In this document: positions 1 to 6,833 of the stretch, piece after piece
Layout of the letters: every line of letters begins with the position of its first letter
Position numbering within the stretch: position 1 is the first letter of the stretch
DNA from: Thiorhodovibrio sp.
GTDB taxonomy: Bacteria > Pseudomonadota > Gammaproteobacteria > Chromatiales > Chromatiaceae
NCBI GenBank assembly: GCA_007128075.1
Contig: SKYD01000274.1
Location: 1 to 7,433 of the forward strand
Reading direction: 5' to 3'
Length of the DNA stretch: 7,433 bases
The notes under the pieces: model-generated
What the model was told of the DNA's origin: nothing
Seen by the model: only the letters and a program-made list of their open reading frames with translations
Database searches by the model: none
Program-made: the position numbers and the translations under genes

Positions 1-832
1 GATTGAACGGGAAAGGAAATGGATTGCCGGCATTGGCTAAGGTCAAATTGGCATTGGGTTCAGGGCGGGTCGAGCCGGGGATGCAGCGTCGCCCGAAATC
101 AGCATCAAAACGCCAATCGCAGACCGCACCATCGTTGATGTCATACCAAAAATCATCCCGCGGCTGGTCAAGCTGGCGATTGAAATCGCCAAGCAACACA
201 AAGGGCTGACCAGCGGCGGCGCGGTCGTCAATCCATTCTTCCAAGATGCCGCGCTGACGGCGCAGAGTGCGACATTGAGCGCGTTCCAACTGTGGTCGAT
301 CCAGTGCCCCCCAAGCGCAGCCAGCTTTAAGATGCAGCGACATCAGCTCTAGCATGGGTGTGCTGTCATCCGCTGCAAAAAGCCCGATGCGCGTGCCCCA
401 GCGCAGGCTCGAATAGCTAAAACCAATCTCGGCAAAATCCTCCAAACGCTCCCAGCGTAGCCCTTGTTCAGCCAACCGCTGGCGATGCAGCGCAAAGCCG
501 GTGCGCTGAGGATTGATCAACTGGCGTGGCCGTCGCCGACAGGCAGTGACTCGGGTTTCGGGGCGCTCGGACACAATCAATTCATAGTCAGCAGGATCAA
601 ACACCCGCGCCAGCGCGGCGGCATTCTCGATCTCTTGCACTGCAATGATGGTGGCATTGAGCGATTGAGCCATCGCGTGCAGCGCCTGATAATCCGCCTC
701 TTGGCGGGGGCGGCAGCCGCTGTCGTCTTCCGCAGCCAAATGTTCGATGTTCCAGGTGACCAGAACGATTTCTGCTGCGTCCCCAGCCATGCAGCTTGGG
801 CTAATCAGCAAAAGCCCAATAATAATCAACAA
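1..832 (-). CDS. Exported endonuclease/exonuclease/phosphatase (EEP) family protein, 3' end off the window
   Basis: A frame open to the left edge encodes at least 277 residues of an EEP-fold (DNase I-like) metal-dependent phosphoesterase. The first EEP strand carries VTWNIEHL (Asn28, numbering from the TTG at 832). AVQEIE follows with the metal-binding Glu67, then SLHLKAGC, then LLGDFNR with catalytic Asp216 and Asn218. The terminal Asp-His motif of the family must lie beyond position 1. Before the domain is a hydrophobic stretch, LLIIIGLLLISPSC, that looks like a signal peptide h-region; it is not a canonical lipobox because Ser, not Leu, precedes Pro-Ser-Cys. The start is unresolved. In-frame options are ATG at 916, tandem TTGs at 832 and 829, and ATG at 790, and none has a good Shine-Dalgarno. 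I chose 832 because 790 loses the hydrophobic segment and 916 leaves only about 20 bp before the divergent gene. Substrate (nucleic acid, lipid or sugar phosphate) cannot be told. Confidence 0.85.
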   Translation of the reverse strand, partial: MLIIIGLLLISPSCMAGDAAEIVLVTWNIEHLAAEDDSGCRPRQEADYQALHAMAQSLNATIIAVQEIENAAALARVFDPADYELIVSERPETRVTACRRRPRQLINPQRTGFALHRQRLAEQGLRWERLEDFAEIGFSYSSLRWGTRIGLFAADDSTPMLELMSLHLKAGCAWGALDRPQLERAQCRTLRRQRGILEEWIDDRAAAGQPFVLLGDFNRQLDQPRDDFWYDINDGAVCDWRFDADFGRRCIPGSTRPEPNANLTLANAGNPFPFPFN

Positions 833-875
833 TCGACAGTGCGCCGTTTTGCCACCGTCGCTCGATTGAATCCAT

Positions 876-888
876 ACTCTGATAGAGT
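876..888. promoter_or_regulatory. Small perfect inverted repeat between divergent genes
   Basis: The region between the EEP gene and the divergent glycosyltransferase gene is AT-rich and contains ACTCT-GAT-AGAGT, two 5-bp perfect arms around a 3-bp spacer. A second self-complementary octamer, ATCATGAT, lies at 912-919. Such symmetry in a divergent promoter region could be a regulator site, but the arms are short and could be chance. No convincing -35/-10 pair could be assigned in either direction. Confidence 0.2.
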
Positions 889-936
889 GAATAAATAGTA
901 AAGCAATTTTGATCATGATTTAGTTGAAGATATTTG

Positions 937-2013
937 GTGAACACCCCTAACCACATTGCTGTTCTTGGTTTTCGTCCTGGTGCCGGTGGCATTGCCCGGG
1001 TGATGGTTGATCTGATCAGCGGCTGGCAGGCATTGGGGGTGCATGTTGATCTGTTATTGCCGCCAGGTGATTATCCTGATTTAGCCGCTGTTGTCCAGCC
1101 ACCCACGGTGGTGAAAATCCACGATGCCGCGCAATTGCAGGCTTATTGTGCCACGCAACGCCCTGATGCGTTGTTGAGCAACAAAGATCACACCAGCGCT
1201 TGGCTGGCAGCGAGTGCAGTGGATGCGCCCTGGTGGTGTCGGATCGGCAGTGATGTCCGTGAAAAAATTGCCCGGCAGCCGTTCTGGCGACGGCGCGCCT
1301 ATGCCCAAGGCTTGCGTCACACATATCGTCACGCCAGCGGACTGATTGCTAACTCACAAGGTGTTGCCGACAGTTTGAAGTGGCTGCTCGGTGCAGACTG
1401 TCCACCGCTGTGCGTGATCCCCAATCCGCTTGATTTAGCTCGGCTGCAACGCCTCGCCGCCGCACCAGTGACCCATCCGTGGTTTCAATCTCGTGGGCAG
1501 CCGTTGATTGTCGGCTGTGGGCGGCTGGTTGCGGTGAAGGATTTTGCGGGGCTGATCGATGCCGTTGCCAAACTTAGATGCCACCACAGCAACGCCCGTT
1601 TGGTGATCTTTGGCGAGGGTCGCCAACGGGCTGCCTTGCAACGCCACATTCGCCGCCAAGGCTTAACTGATGTGGTGGATCTACCTGGCTTTACTGACAA
1701 TTTTTTTGCGCATGTCAGCCGCGCTGATCTGTTTGTGTTGTCATCGCGCTATGAAGGCTCGCCCAATGTGCTCATTGAGGCACTGGCTTGTGGAGCACCC
1801 TGTGTTGCAACTGACTGTCGCAGTGGGCCGGCGGAGATTTTAGAGCAGGGCCGTTATGGACAGTTGGTGCCAGTGGGTGATCGCGCCGCATTGGCGGAAG
1901 CAATGGCAGCGACCTTGGCAGATCCTGGCGATGCCGCCACTCGCATGGCTGCGATAGCACGCCGCTTTGATCGTCACACCAACGCGCTCGCCTATCTACA
2001 AGCATTAAGTTGA
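937..2013 (+). CDS. Glycosyltransferase family 4 (GT-B fold, retaining)
   Basis: A cytoplasmic or membrane-associated sugar transferase that should move a nucleotide-activated sugar onto a lipid or polysaccharide acceptor with retention of configuration. Residue numbers count from the TTG at 934. The N-terminal Rossmann half opens with the Gly-rich acceptor loop PGAGGIARV (about 15-22). IPNPLDL (162-168) marks the domain junction. The C-terminal half has GRLVAVKDF (196-204), whose Arg and Lys normally contact the donor phosphates, FGEGR (226-230), and the family EX7E pair Glu274/Glu282 in YEGSPNVLIE, followed by the Gly-rich AEILEQGRYG loop. Full length is normal for GT4. GTG at 937 is preferred over the adjacent TTG at 934 because GAAGA at 926-930 then sits 6 bases upstream. 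The gene stands alone on the plus strand, with no neighbouring O-antigen or core genes to indicate substrate. Its 3' end overlaps the convergent sensor gene by 9 bp. Symbol withheld because GT4 members are not distinguishable by motif. Confidence 0.93.
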   Translation: MNTPNHIAVLGFRPGAGGIARVMVDLISGWQALGVHVDLLLPPGDYPDLAAVVQPPTVVKIHDAAQLQAYCATQRPDALLSNKDHTSAWLAASAVDAPWWCRIGSDVREKIARQPFWRRRAYAQGLRHTYRHASGLIANSQGVADSLKWLLGADCPPLCVIPNPLDLARLQRLAAAPVTHPWFQSRGQPLIVGCGRLVAVKDFAGLIDAVAKLRCHHSNARLVIFGEGRQRAALQRHIRRQGLTDVVDLPGFTDNFFAHVSRADLFVLSSRYEGSPNVLIEALACGAPCVATDCRSGPAEILEQGRYGQLVPVGDRAALAEAMAATLADPGDAATRMAAIARRFDRHTNALAYLQALS

Positions 2014-3711
2014 CACTTGTTGTTCGTTTACCACCAACGGTGAGGCGACGCTACATTGATTCGTTCCCTGTGCTTTGCTTGTACTCATAGCGTGTCGCGC
2101 CAGCCGCATCAGCTCATCGGCTGAGTTGCCATGAACCGGGAACATTGCCACCCCAGCATTGGCACCGATTTCGACCTCACAGCGACGCAGCCGCATCGGG
2201 GCTGAGATCGCCGCGACCGCTTTTTCCCCTAAACGCACCGCCGAATCAAGATCGCTGATATATGACAGCAGGATCGCAAACTCATCATCGCTGATTCGTG
2301 AGACGGTATCTGATTGGCGCAAACTATGAACCAGCAGGCGAGCAACGCGAACCAATAATTCATCGCCAACCCCGTCACCCTGTTGTTCATTGACCTTGTC
2401 CACGCCATTGAGGCTGATATAAATCAACGCATAAGCGCGGTTATAGCGGCGAGCATGGATGTGCAGCCGTTCGAGACGATCAGTAAACAGAGTGCGATTC
2501 GGCAACTGGGTTAATTGATCGAAATGGGTCATGTTTTTCAGTCGCGCCTGATCAAGCTGCCAGCGACTCAAGATCATCACAAAAGCGGCGGCGATGATGA
2601 CCCCCACTAGCCATAGTGCGCCACCGATGAGCAGCAGCCGCAGCAGCCGTTCTTGCTGTAAGCTTTTTGACACCGCTGTCGGCAGGTGCGACACCACCAG
2701 CCAGAACTGATCGGCACTATACAGCCCCGTCTCTGGCTCGGCACCAATGAGCACATCAGCGGCTGGTTCAATCCGTGCATAGGTGAATAAGCCGCTTTCG
2801 TGTTCAATCTGACCACGGGCGTGGTTGAGCATCTGCTGCCACACCTGTGGATAGGTGAGAGCAAAGGTGCGATCCTGCGGCTCTTCAAACATAAAGCCCC
2901 AGGCTTGCGCACCTGGTGGCGCAAGCAGCCAATCGCCGCGATCATTCACCAGTTGCGCCTGTCCGTGTCCTAGCTGTGCCACTGCTTTGAGCTGTTGCAA
3001 TAACTCATTGCCGCGATAGTTAAGGATCACCATGCCGCCGACGCGCTGATTGTTATCCGCCAGCGGTGCGCTGAAGCGAATGGTGGGCTTGAGCGGTCGC
3101 TCGATGAGATTGGGATCAATGGCGAGATCAAATGAGGACAAATAGATCGCGCCTGGCTCAAGGGCAAGGGTTGCGATCACATAATGATGCGCCGCCTGGT
3201 TATGCAGCGCACCAGGGGCGATGATCTGTGGATTGCCGCCGTTGAACTCGACGCGGATGCGCTCCTGACCGCTAAGATCAATCAGCCGCAACTGATCGTA
3301 CACCTGCTTATAGCGCACCAGCGCCTGATATTCAGCGGCAATGGCAGTTGTGACATCTGGAGTGTCATTGTGCAGCCATTGTTGGGCTTCATTTTGGCGG
3401 GTTAGAAATTGCAAATCCGCCACCACCGGACGCAATTTTTCGGCGCTGATCCACTGCATCAGCTCGACAAGATAGACCTCATGTTCTGCCATCTCCACCG
3501 CCAGCCGCTGGCGATCAACGCGGTCATATAGCATGACCAACAGCCCAGCCAACACCGCACTCCCGAGCACAATCGTGATGAATAATTTGAGATTAAAGCG
3601 CGGCAGCCCTGTTGCATGATGCTCACCAAGGCGGCGTTTTTTTAATCGCAACCGTCTTTGCATCTTCTCGGTCGATTGCTCATCAGGTGAAGCGACTGAG
3701 GCTTGGTTCAT
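2005..3711 (-). CDS. Membrane-bound dCache sensor protein with degenerate GGDEF domain
   Basis: A 568-residue inner-membrane signalling protein. A basic N-terminus (18-29) precedes TM1 (about 42-62). The periplasmic part (about 63-352) has dCache/PDC-type signatures: LRLIDLSGQERIRVEF (141-156), YLSSFDLAID (190-199) and VILNYRGNELL (228-238). TM2 is about 355-382, and the GGDEF domain runs from THFDQLTQLPNR (395-406) to about 550. The domain is recognisable but eroded. The metal-binding DLDxFK reads SLNGVD (433-438), GHxxGD reads GDGVGD (445-450), and GGDEF reads SDDEF (474-478). The RxxD inhibitory-site motif (Arg465, Asp468) is intact at the usual spacing of 5 residues. Diguanylate cyclase activity is therefore unlikely and c-di-GMP binding is possible (inference). 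No EAL or other output domain follows. The gene starts 5 bp after the hisHF stop with little Shine-Dalgarno, which suggests translation depends on upstream ribosomes. An alternative start is Met17. Confidence 0.93.
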   Translation of the reverse strand: MNQASVASPDEQSTEKMQRRLRLKKRRLGEHHATGLPRFNLKLFITIVLGSAVLAGLLVMLYDRVDRQRLAVEMAEHEVYLVELMQWISAEKLRPVVADLQFLTRQNEAQQWLHNDTPDVTTAIAAEYQALVRYKQVYDQLRLIDLSGQERIRVEFNGGNPQIIAPGALHNQAAHHYVIATLALEPGAIYLSSFDLAIDPNLIERPLKPTIRFSAPLADNNQRVGGMVILNYRGNELLQQLKAVAQLGHGQAQLVNDRGDWLLAPPGAQAWGFMFEEPQDRTFALTYPQVWQQMLNHARGQIEHESGLFTYARIEPAADVLIGAEPETGLYSADQFWLVVSHLPTAVSKSLQQERLLRLLLIGGALWLVGVIIAAAFVMILSRWQLDQARLKNMTHFDQLTQLPNRTLFTDRLERLHIHARRYNRAYALIYISLNGVDKVNEQQGDGVGDELLVRVARLLVHSLRQSDTVSRISDDEFAILLSYISDLDSAVRLGEKAVAAISAPMRLRRCEVEIGANAGVAMFPVHGNSADELMRLARHAMSTSKAQGTNQCSVASPLVVNEQQVST

Positions 3712-3716
3712 TTTTT

Positions 3717-5315
3717 CTAATCTCGGGTCTCAATGTCGGCTGCCCGCAGGGCACTTTTGACTTGACGAATCGGCACCTCGCGGCGATGGAAAATCCCCGC
3801 CGCCAGCGCGGCCTCGACATCAACCGCAGCAAAGAGCGCGGTGAAATGCTCCGGGGTGCCAGCACCGCTGGAGGCAATCACCGGGATGGTGACGGCTTGG
3901 CGCACCTGCTGGATCAATTCCAGATCAAAGCCGTGCCCGCTGCCATCACGATCAATCGAGTTGAGCAAAATTTCACCCGCGCCAAGTGCTTGACAGGCCG
4001 CAACCAGCTCGATGACATCGAGATCGCGTCCTTCGCGGCCGCCGCGAATGGTGCATTGAAACCAGCAATGGGTTTCACCATTGGGGCCTGGCTGCTCGGT
4101 GTGAATGCAGTGATGTGTGGTGTCCTTGGGGTTGTCAACATAAACTCGGCGTGGATCAACCGAGATCACCACTGCTTGATTGCCATAAACCCGCGCAATC
4201 TGTTCAATCGCGCTACTGCCATCACCCGTACCGCCACGGGCGCGATACTGTTCGGCAATCAGCACCGCCTCGGAGCCAATCGAAATTTTATCAGCACCGG
4301 AGCGAAAATACTCAGCAGCGACATCCAGTGCCGAATACACTTGGCCTTCGTTGTCAGTAAAAGCGCGAATCCCGCCGCCGATGGTCAGCGGCACAAAGAT
4401 CGCCTCCGAGGCGCGGCGCAACACCTCCAACATTGGCTGATCAGCCAGCGGAAAATCACGAAATGCCGTGATGTTAAGGAAGGCGATCTCATCAGCACCT
4501 TCTTGGTAGTAGCGTTGGGCCAGATCGACCGGCTTGCCAAGATTGCGCACCACGCCGCGCTCACGCACATCGTATTGATCGCCTTTGGTGACCACCAGAT
4601 CGCCCTGGTCATTGGTGCGTACATCAAGACAGGCAATGATCCGCTTGGCTGGCTGCGTCTGCGGTGCAGGTGGCGGTTTGTTATGGCGGCGAGCAGGCGC
4701 GGTGGACAGATCAGCCGCCAAAAATCGTTTGAAAATCTCCAGCCCGGCAGCGGCACTTTTTTCGGGGTGAAATTGCAGCGCGGTGACGGCTTGATATTGC
4801 ACTGCACTGATAAACGGCTGCCCATAATCCGTCAGCGCCAGCACCCAGTCGCGGTTGTCAGCAGTTGCTGCTGCATAGTAGGAATGCACAAAATACATCT
4901 TGGCATCCGCCTGCTCGTCGAGCAGTGGGCTGTCTTTGCACAGCCGAATCCCGTTCCAGCCCATGTGCGGCACTGAGCGCGCCTGGTCATCAAAACGGCG
5001 CACCTGCCCAGGAATCAGCCCCAGACCTTCCACTCCCGGCGATTCTTCGCTGCCTTCAAACAGCGTTTGCAGCCCCAAACAGATGCCAAGAAATGGTCGC
5101 CCCGCCGCCAGATAGGCGCGCAATGGCTCGATATAGCCGCGTTGATGTAAGCAGTGCATCGCGGTGCCAAAGGCACCGACCCCAGGAAAAATCAGCCGCT
5201 GGGCGCGCAAGATGTCCTCGGGTCGCTCAATCTCCGTTAGCTCAAACCCGAGGCGGGTGATGGCATTGCGCACACTGCGCACATTGCCCGCTCCATAGTC
5301 GAGGAGCGAGATCAT
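3717..5315 (-). CDS. hisHF: Bifunctional imidazole glycerol-phosphate synthase, HisH-HisF fusion (eukaryote-like)
   Basis: Fifth step of histidine biosynthesis: glutamine plus PRFAR gives imidazole glycerol phosphate, AICAR and glutamate. Residues 1-200 are the class I glutamine amidotransferase (HisH): N-terminal LLDYGAGNVRSV, oxyanion-strand PGVGAF (44-49), nucleophile Cys79 in GICLG, and His183/Glu185 in FHPEKS. A Pro-rich linker (about 203-222) leads to the TIM-barrel cyclase (HisF, 223-532), with catalytic Asp231 in ACLDV, the phosphate loop IGGGIR (312-317), Asp387 in ISVDP, and NSIDRDG and ASSGAG loops. All key residues are present, so both activities are expected. The fused order, the extra segments (around 232-258, 318-330, 352-372 and 391-430) and wording such as TKGDQYDVRE match plant HISN4 and yeast HIS7 rather than bacterial HisF. 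The ATG overlaps the rdgC stop (ATGA) and has a strong Shine-Dalgarno. No other his gene is in the window, so it may be a relocated or second copy. Confidence 0.97.
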   Translation of the reverse strand: MISLLDYGAGNVRSVRNAITRLGFELTEIERPEDILRAQRLIFPGVGAFGTAMHCLHQRGYIEPLRAYLAAGRPFLGICLGLQTLFEGSEESPGVEGLGLIPGQVRRFDDQARSVPHMGWNGIRLCKDSPLLDEQADAKMYFVHSYYAAATADNRDWVLALTDYGQPFISAVQYQAVTALQFHPEKSAAAGLEIFKRFLAADLSTAPARRHNKPPPAPQTQPAKRIIACLDVRTNDQGDLVVTKGDQYDVRERGVVRNLGKPVDLAQRYYQEGADEIAFLNITAFRDFPLADQPMLEVLRRASEAIFVPLTIGGGIRAFTDNEGQVYSALDVAAEYFRSGADKISIGSEAVLIAEQYRARGGTGDGSSAIEQIARVYGNQAVVISVDPRRVYVDNPKDTTHHCIHTEQPGPNGETHCWFQCTIRGGREGRDLDVIELVAACQALGAGEILLNSIDRDGSGHGFDLELIQQVRQAVTIPVIASSGAGTPEHFTALFAAVDVEAALAAGIFHRREVPIRQVKSALRAADIETRD

Positions 5316-6244
5316 CGCGCGCTCCTTTTGGGTTTCTTATCATCGCTCGGCGGTGGGGCAAAGGTGTCGATCAGCGCGCTGAGCAGGGTGCGCAATTCAG
5401 CCGTGAGCAGGGTAAATTCGGTATCCAGACGCGCACTGTCGTCCTCGATGTTTTCATCAAGTGCCTCATCAATCAGCTCGGTGTCAAACCGCAGCCGCTT
5501 GAGGGTCAGAGTTTCATCGAGAATGAACGACACCCGATCATTCCAGTTGACCCCCAGCGCCACCACCCGCTTGCCGGATTCGAGATGGTTGCGAATCTCT
5601 GGGCTGCTTAAATCCTGACCGCGACAGCGCACCACACTGCGGTTGTCCACGGGATCGCGTAACTCGCACTGATCCTCTAGCTCCAATCCTGCCAGCACCT
5701 CGCCGCCTGCAACCCAATCGCTAAAGCGTTCGGCAACTGCAATGGTGGGCACCAGCGGCTTGATCGGCAGCGAGCCGATGGACTCGCGCAGCAGGCTCAA
5801 CACCTCCTCGGCAACCTTGTCGTTGGGGCTATCGACCACAATCCAGTTGGCTTCGATGTCAATATACGCCCAGATGCGCCGCGAGCGGGTGAAGGCGCGG
5901 GGCAGCATGTCGATTAAAATTTCTTCCCGCAGACGGCTGCGCTCGCGCCGGGTGACATCGCGCATCTCGTTGTGCTCGATGTCAGTGACCTTCTCGGCAA
6001 CGGCCTCGTTGATCACCGCCGCTGGCAATAGCCGCTCTTGGCGGCGGGCGGCAATCAGCAAACAAGCACCTGCACCATGCACCCATTGCAGCGTCTGCCC
6101 ACCCAGCGGCGGGGTCCAGCCCATAGCGGTCATCTCCAACGGACCGCAGGGCTTAAAGGCATGCTGACGAAGCTGGGCATCTAGCTGCACCTGATCCAAA
6201 GTGAAGGGCTCTTTTAAGCGATAAATTTTGGCATTTTTAAACAC
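5312..6244 (-). CDS. rdgC: Recombination-associated protein RdgC
   Basis: A DNA-binding protein that in E. coli forms a ring-shaped dimer on duplex DNA, restrains RecA and associates with the nucleoid; its homologue in Neisseria affects pilin variation. The 310 residues compare with about 303 for the E. coli protein, so it is full length. Family signatures run in order: FKNAKIYRL at the N-terminus, PCGPLEMTAMGWTPPLG (32-48), LLPAAVINEAV (72-82), the charged RREREx region (99-108), DMLPRAFTRSRRIWAYID (112-129) and VVDSPNDKVAEEV (136-148). The C-terminus is acidic (DENIEDD), then basic (DDKKPKRSAR). The start is GTG, supported by AAAGGA at 6251-6256 with a 6-base spacer and by the conserved FKNAK immediately after. 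The last codons of rdgC carry the Shine-Dalgarno of hisHF and the two genes overlap by 4 bp, so rdgC is the lead gene of a rdgC-hisHF-sensor unit. Confidence 0.97.
   Translation of the reverse strand: MFKNAKIYRLKEPFTLDQVQLDAQLRQHAFKPCGPLEMTAMGWTPPLGGQTLQWVHGAGACLLIAARRQERLLPAAVINEAVAEKVTDIEHNEMRDVTRRERSRLREEILIDMLPRAFTRSRRIWAYIDIEANWIVVDSPNDKVAEEVLSLLRESIGSLPIKPLVPTIAVAERFSDWVAGGEVLAGLELEDQCELRDPVDNRSVVRCRGQDLSSPEIRNHLESGKRVVALGVNWNDRVSFILDETLTLKRLRFDTELIDEALDENIEDDSARLDTEFTLLTAELRTLLSALIDTFAPPPSDDKKPKRSAR
5321..5329 (-). promoter_or_regulatory. Ribosome binding site of hisHF inside the rdgC 3' end
   Basis: On the minus strand AAAAGGAGC lies 5 bases before the hisHF ATG and within the last codons of rdgC (Lys-Arg-Ser). 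It is the best Shine-Dalgarno in the operon and, with the ATGA overlap, fixes the hisHF start. Translation of hisHF can thus be both coupled to rdgC and independently initiated. Confidence 0.7.
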
Positions 6245-6283
6245 AGATAATCCTTTAGAAACGATGGCGACAAATTAAGCTGC

Positions 6284-6313
6284 ATTATCGGCTTTACGCG
6301 GCAATAATCGCAA
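6284..6313 (-). promoter_or_regulatory. Candidate sigma70 promoter for rdgC-hisHF-sensor operon
   Basis: In the 113-bp gap between the CYTH gene and rdgC, the minus strand carries TTGCGA (6308-6313, four of six matches to TTGACA), an 18-bp spacer, and GATAAT (6284-6289, five of six to TATAAT). This places the transcript start roughly 35 bases before the rdgC GTG. I saw no convincing rho-independent terminator for the upstream CYTH gene in the gap, so read-through from rlmD-CYTH is also possible. Confidence 0.45.
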
Positions 6314-6357
6314 ACTTGCCAGCCAGCGAAGCGGTCTGTTTGGTGAACGAGCGGGTC

Positions 6358-6825
6358 TTACCAACACAAAAACGGATGGCGGGCGAGATTGATATTGTAA
6401 TAACGGGCATCGGCGGTCACCTCGGCACCAAGCCATTCTGGAGGGGTAAACGCCTGATCGGGCTGCTCAAGTTCTATCTCGGCAAGCACCAGCCCGGCAT
6501 TGGAACCAGCAAACACATCCAGCTCCCAGAGATCGGCATCATGGCGCACCAGATAGCGGGTTTTCTCAATTGGCGGCGCAATGGATTGATCGCGCAATAA
6601 AAATTCGGCATCACTGAGCGGAATTGAATACTCAAACTCGGTGCGCGAGATGCCCCGCGTCGGACCTTTAAGCGTCAAATACGCCTGTTCGCCTTGGATA
6701 CGCACCCGAACCGTGGTGCTATAGTTATTGGCAAGATAGCCCTGCACGATGCGTAGCTCGCCCTCAATGCCAGCGCGCCACTGTTCATTTTGCACCAAAA
6801 ATTTGCGTTCAATTTCAATGCCCAT
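6358..6825 (-). CDS. CYTH domain protein (triphosphate tunnel metalloenzyme; candidate inorganic triphosphatase)
   Basis: A 155-residue single-domain CYTH protein, an eight-stranded closed barrel that binds triphosphate and divalent metal in a charged tunnel. The defining EXEXK motif is EIERK (4-8). Other tunnel residues appear in family order: RVR (40-42), LKG (52-54), RTEFEY (61-66), EKTRYLV (87-93), WELDVF (100-105), AEIELE (115-120) and DARYYN (139-144). Short bacterial members of this group (COG2954 type, such as the Nitrosomonas europaea protein) hydrolyse tripolyphosphate, whereas others are class IV adenylate cyclases or thiamine triphosphatases. Tripolyphosphatase is the best guess but cannot be settled from motifs. 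The start is firm: GAGGT at 6831-6835 overlaps the rlmD stop and leaves 5 bases to the ATG. The gene begins 8 bp after rlmD, so the two are probably co-transcribed. There is no signal peptide; it should be cytoplasmic. Confidence 0.93.
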   Translation of the reverse strand: MGIEIERKFLVQNEQWRAGIEGELRIVQGYLANNYSTTVRVRIQGEQAYLTLKGPTRGISRTEFEYSIPLSDAEFLLRDQSIAPPIEKTRYLVRHDADLWELDVFAGSNAGLVLAEIELEQPDQAFTPPEWLGAEVTADARYYNINLARHPFLCW

Positions 6826-6833
6826 TCGTGACC

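Noticed and set aside
464..898. 144-codon plus-strand frame at the left side
   Set aside because: It lies opposite the EEP-family gene, whose minus-strand motifs (WNIE, QEIE, GDFN) are clear. The plus-strand product has low-complexity, shadow-like composition.
3630..3645. Run of seven A (minus strand) in the sensor gene at Lys24-Lys25, in the register of an A-AAA-AAA slippery site
   Set aside because: No downstream stem or meaningful alternative product was seen, and the zero frame continues into the expected TM and sensor domains. A Lys-Lys run is sufficient explanation.
3612..4976. 454-codon open frame on the plus strand, antisense to hisHF and the sensor N-terminus
   Set aside because: The minus strand encodes unmistakable HisHF with all catalytic residues. 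The plus frame gives no recognisable domain, crosses a gene boundary and is explained by codon bias of the opposite strand.
5742..6167. 141-codon plus-strand frame over rdgC
   Set aside because: Ser/Arg-rich shadow product opposite a full-length RdgC; no Shine-Dalgarno or domain.
6245..6357. Possible small gene or terminator in the CYTH-rdgC gap
   Set aside because: No start with a Shine-Dalgarno and useful length was found, and no GC-rich hairpin followed by a T-run. Only a promoter-like pair could be supported.
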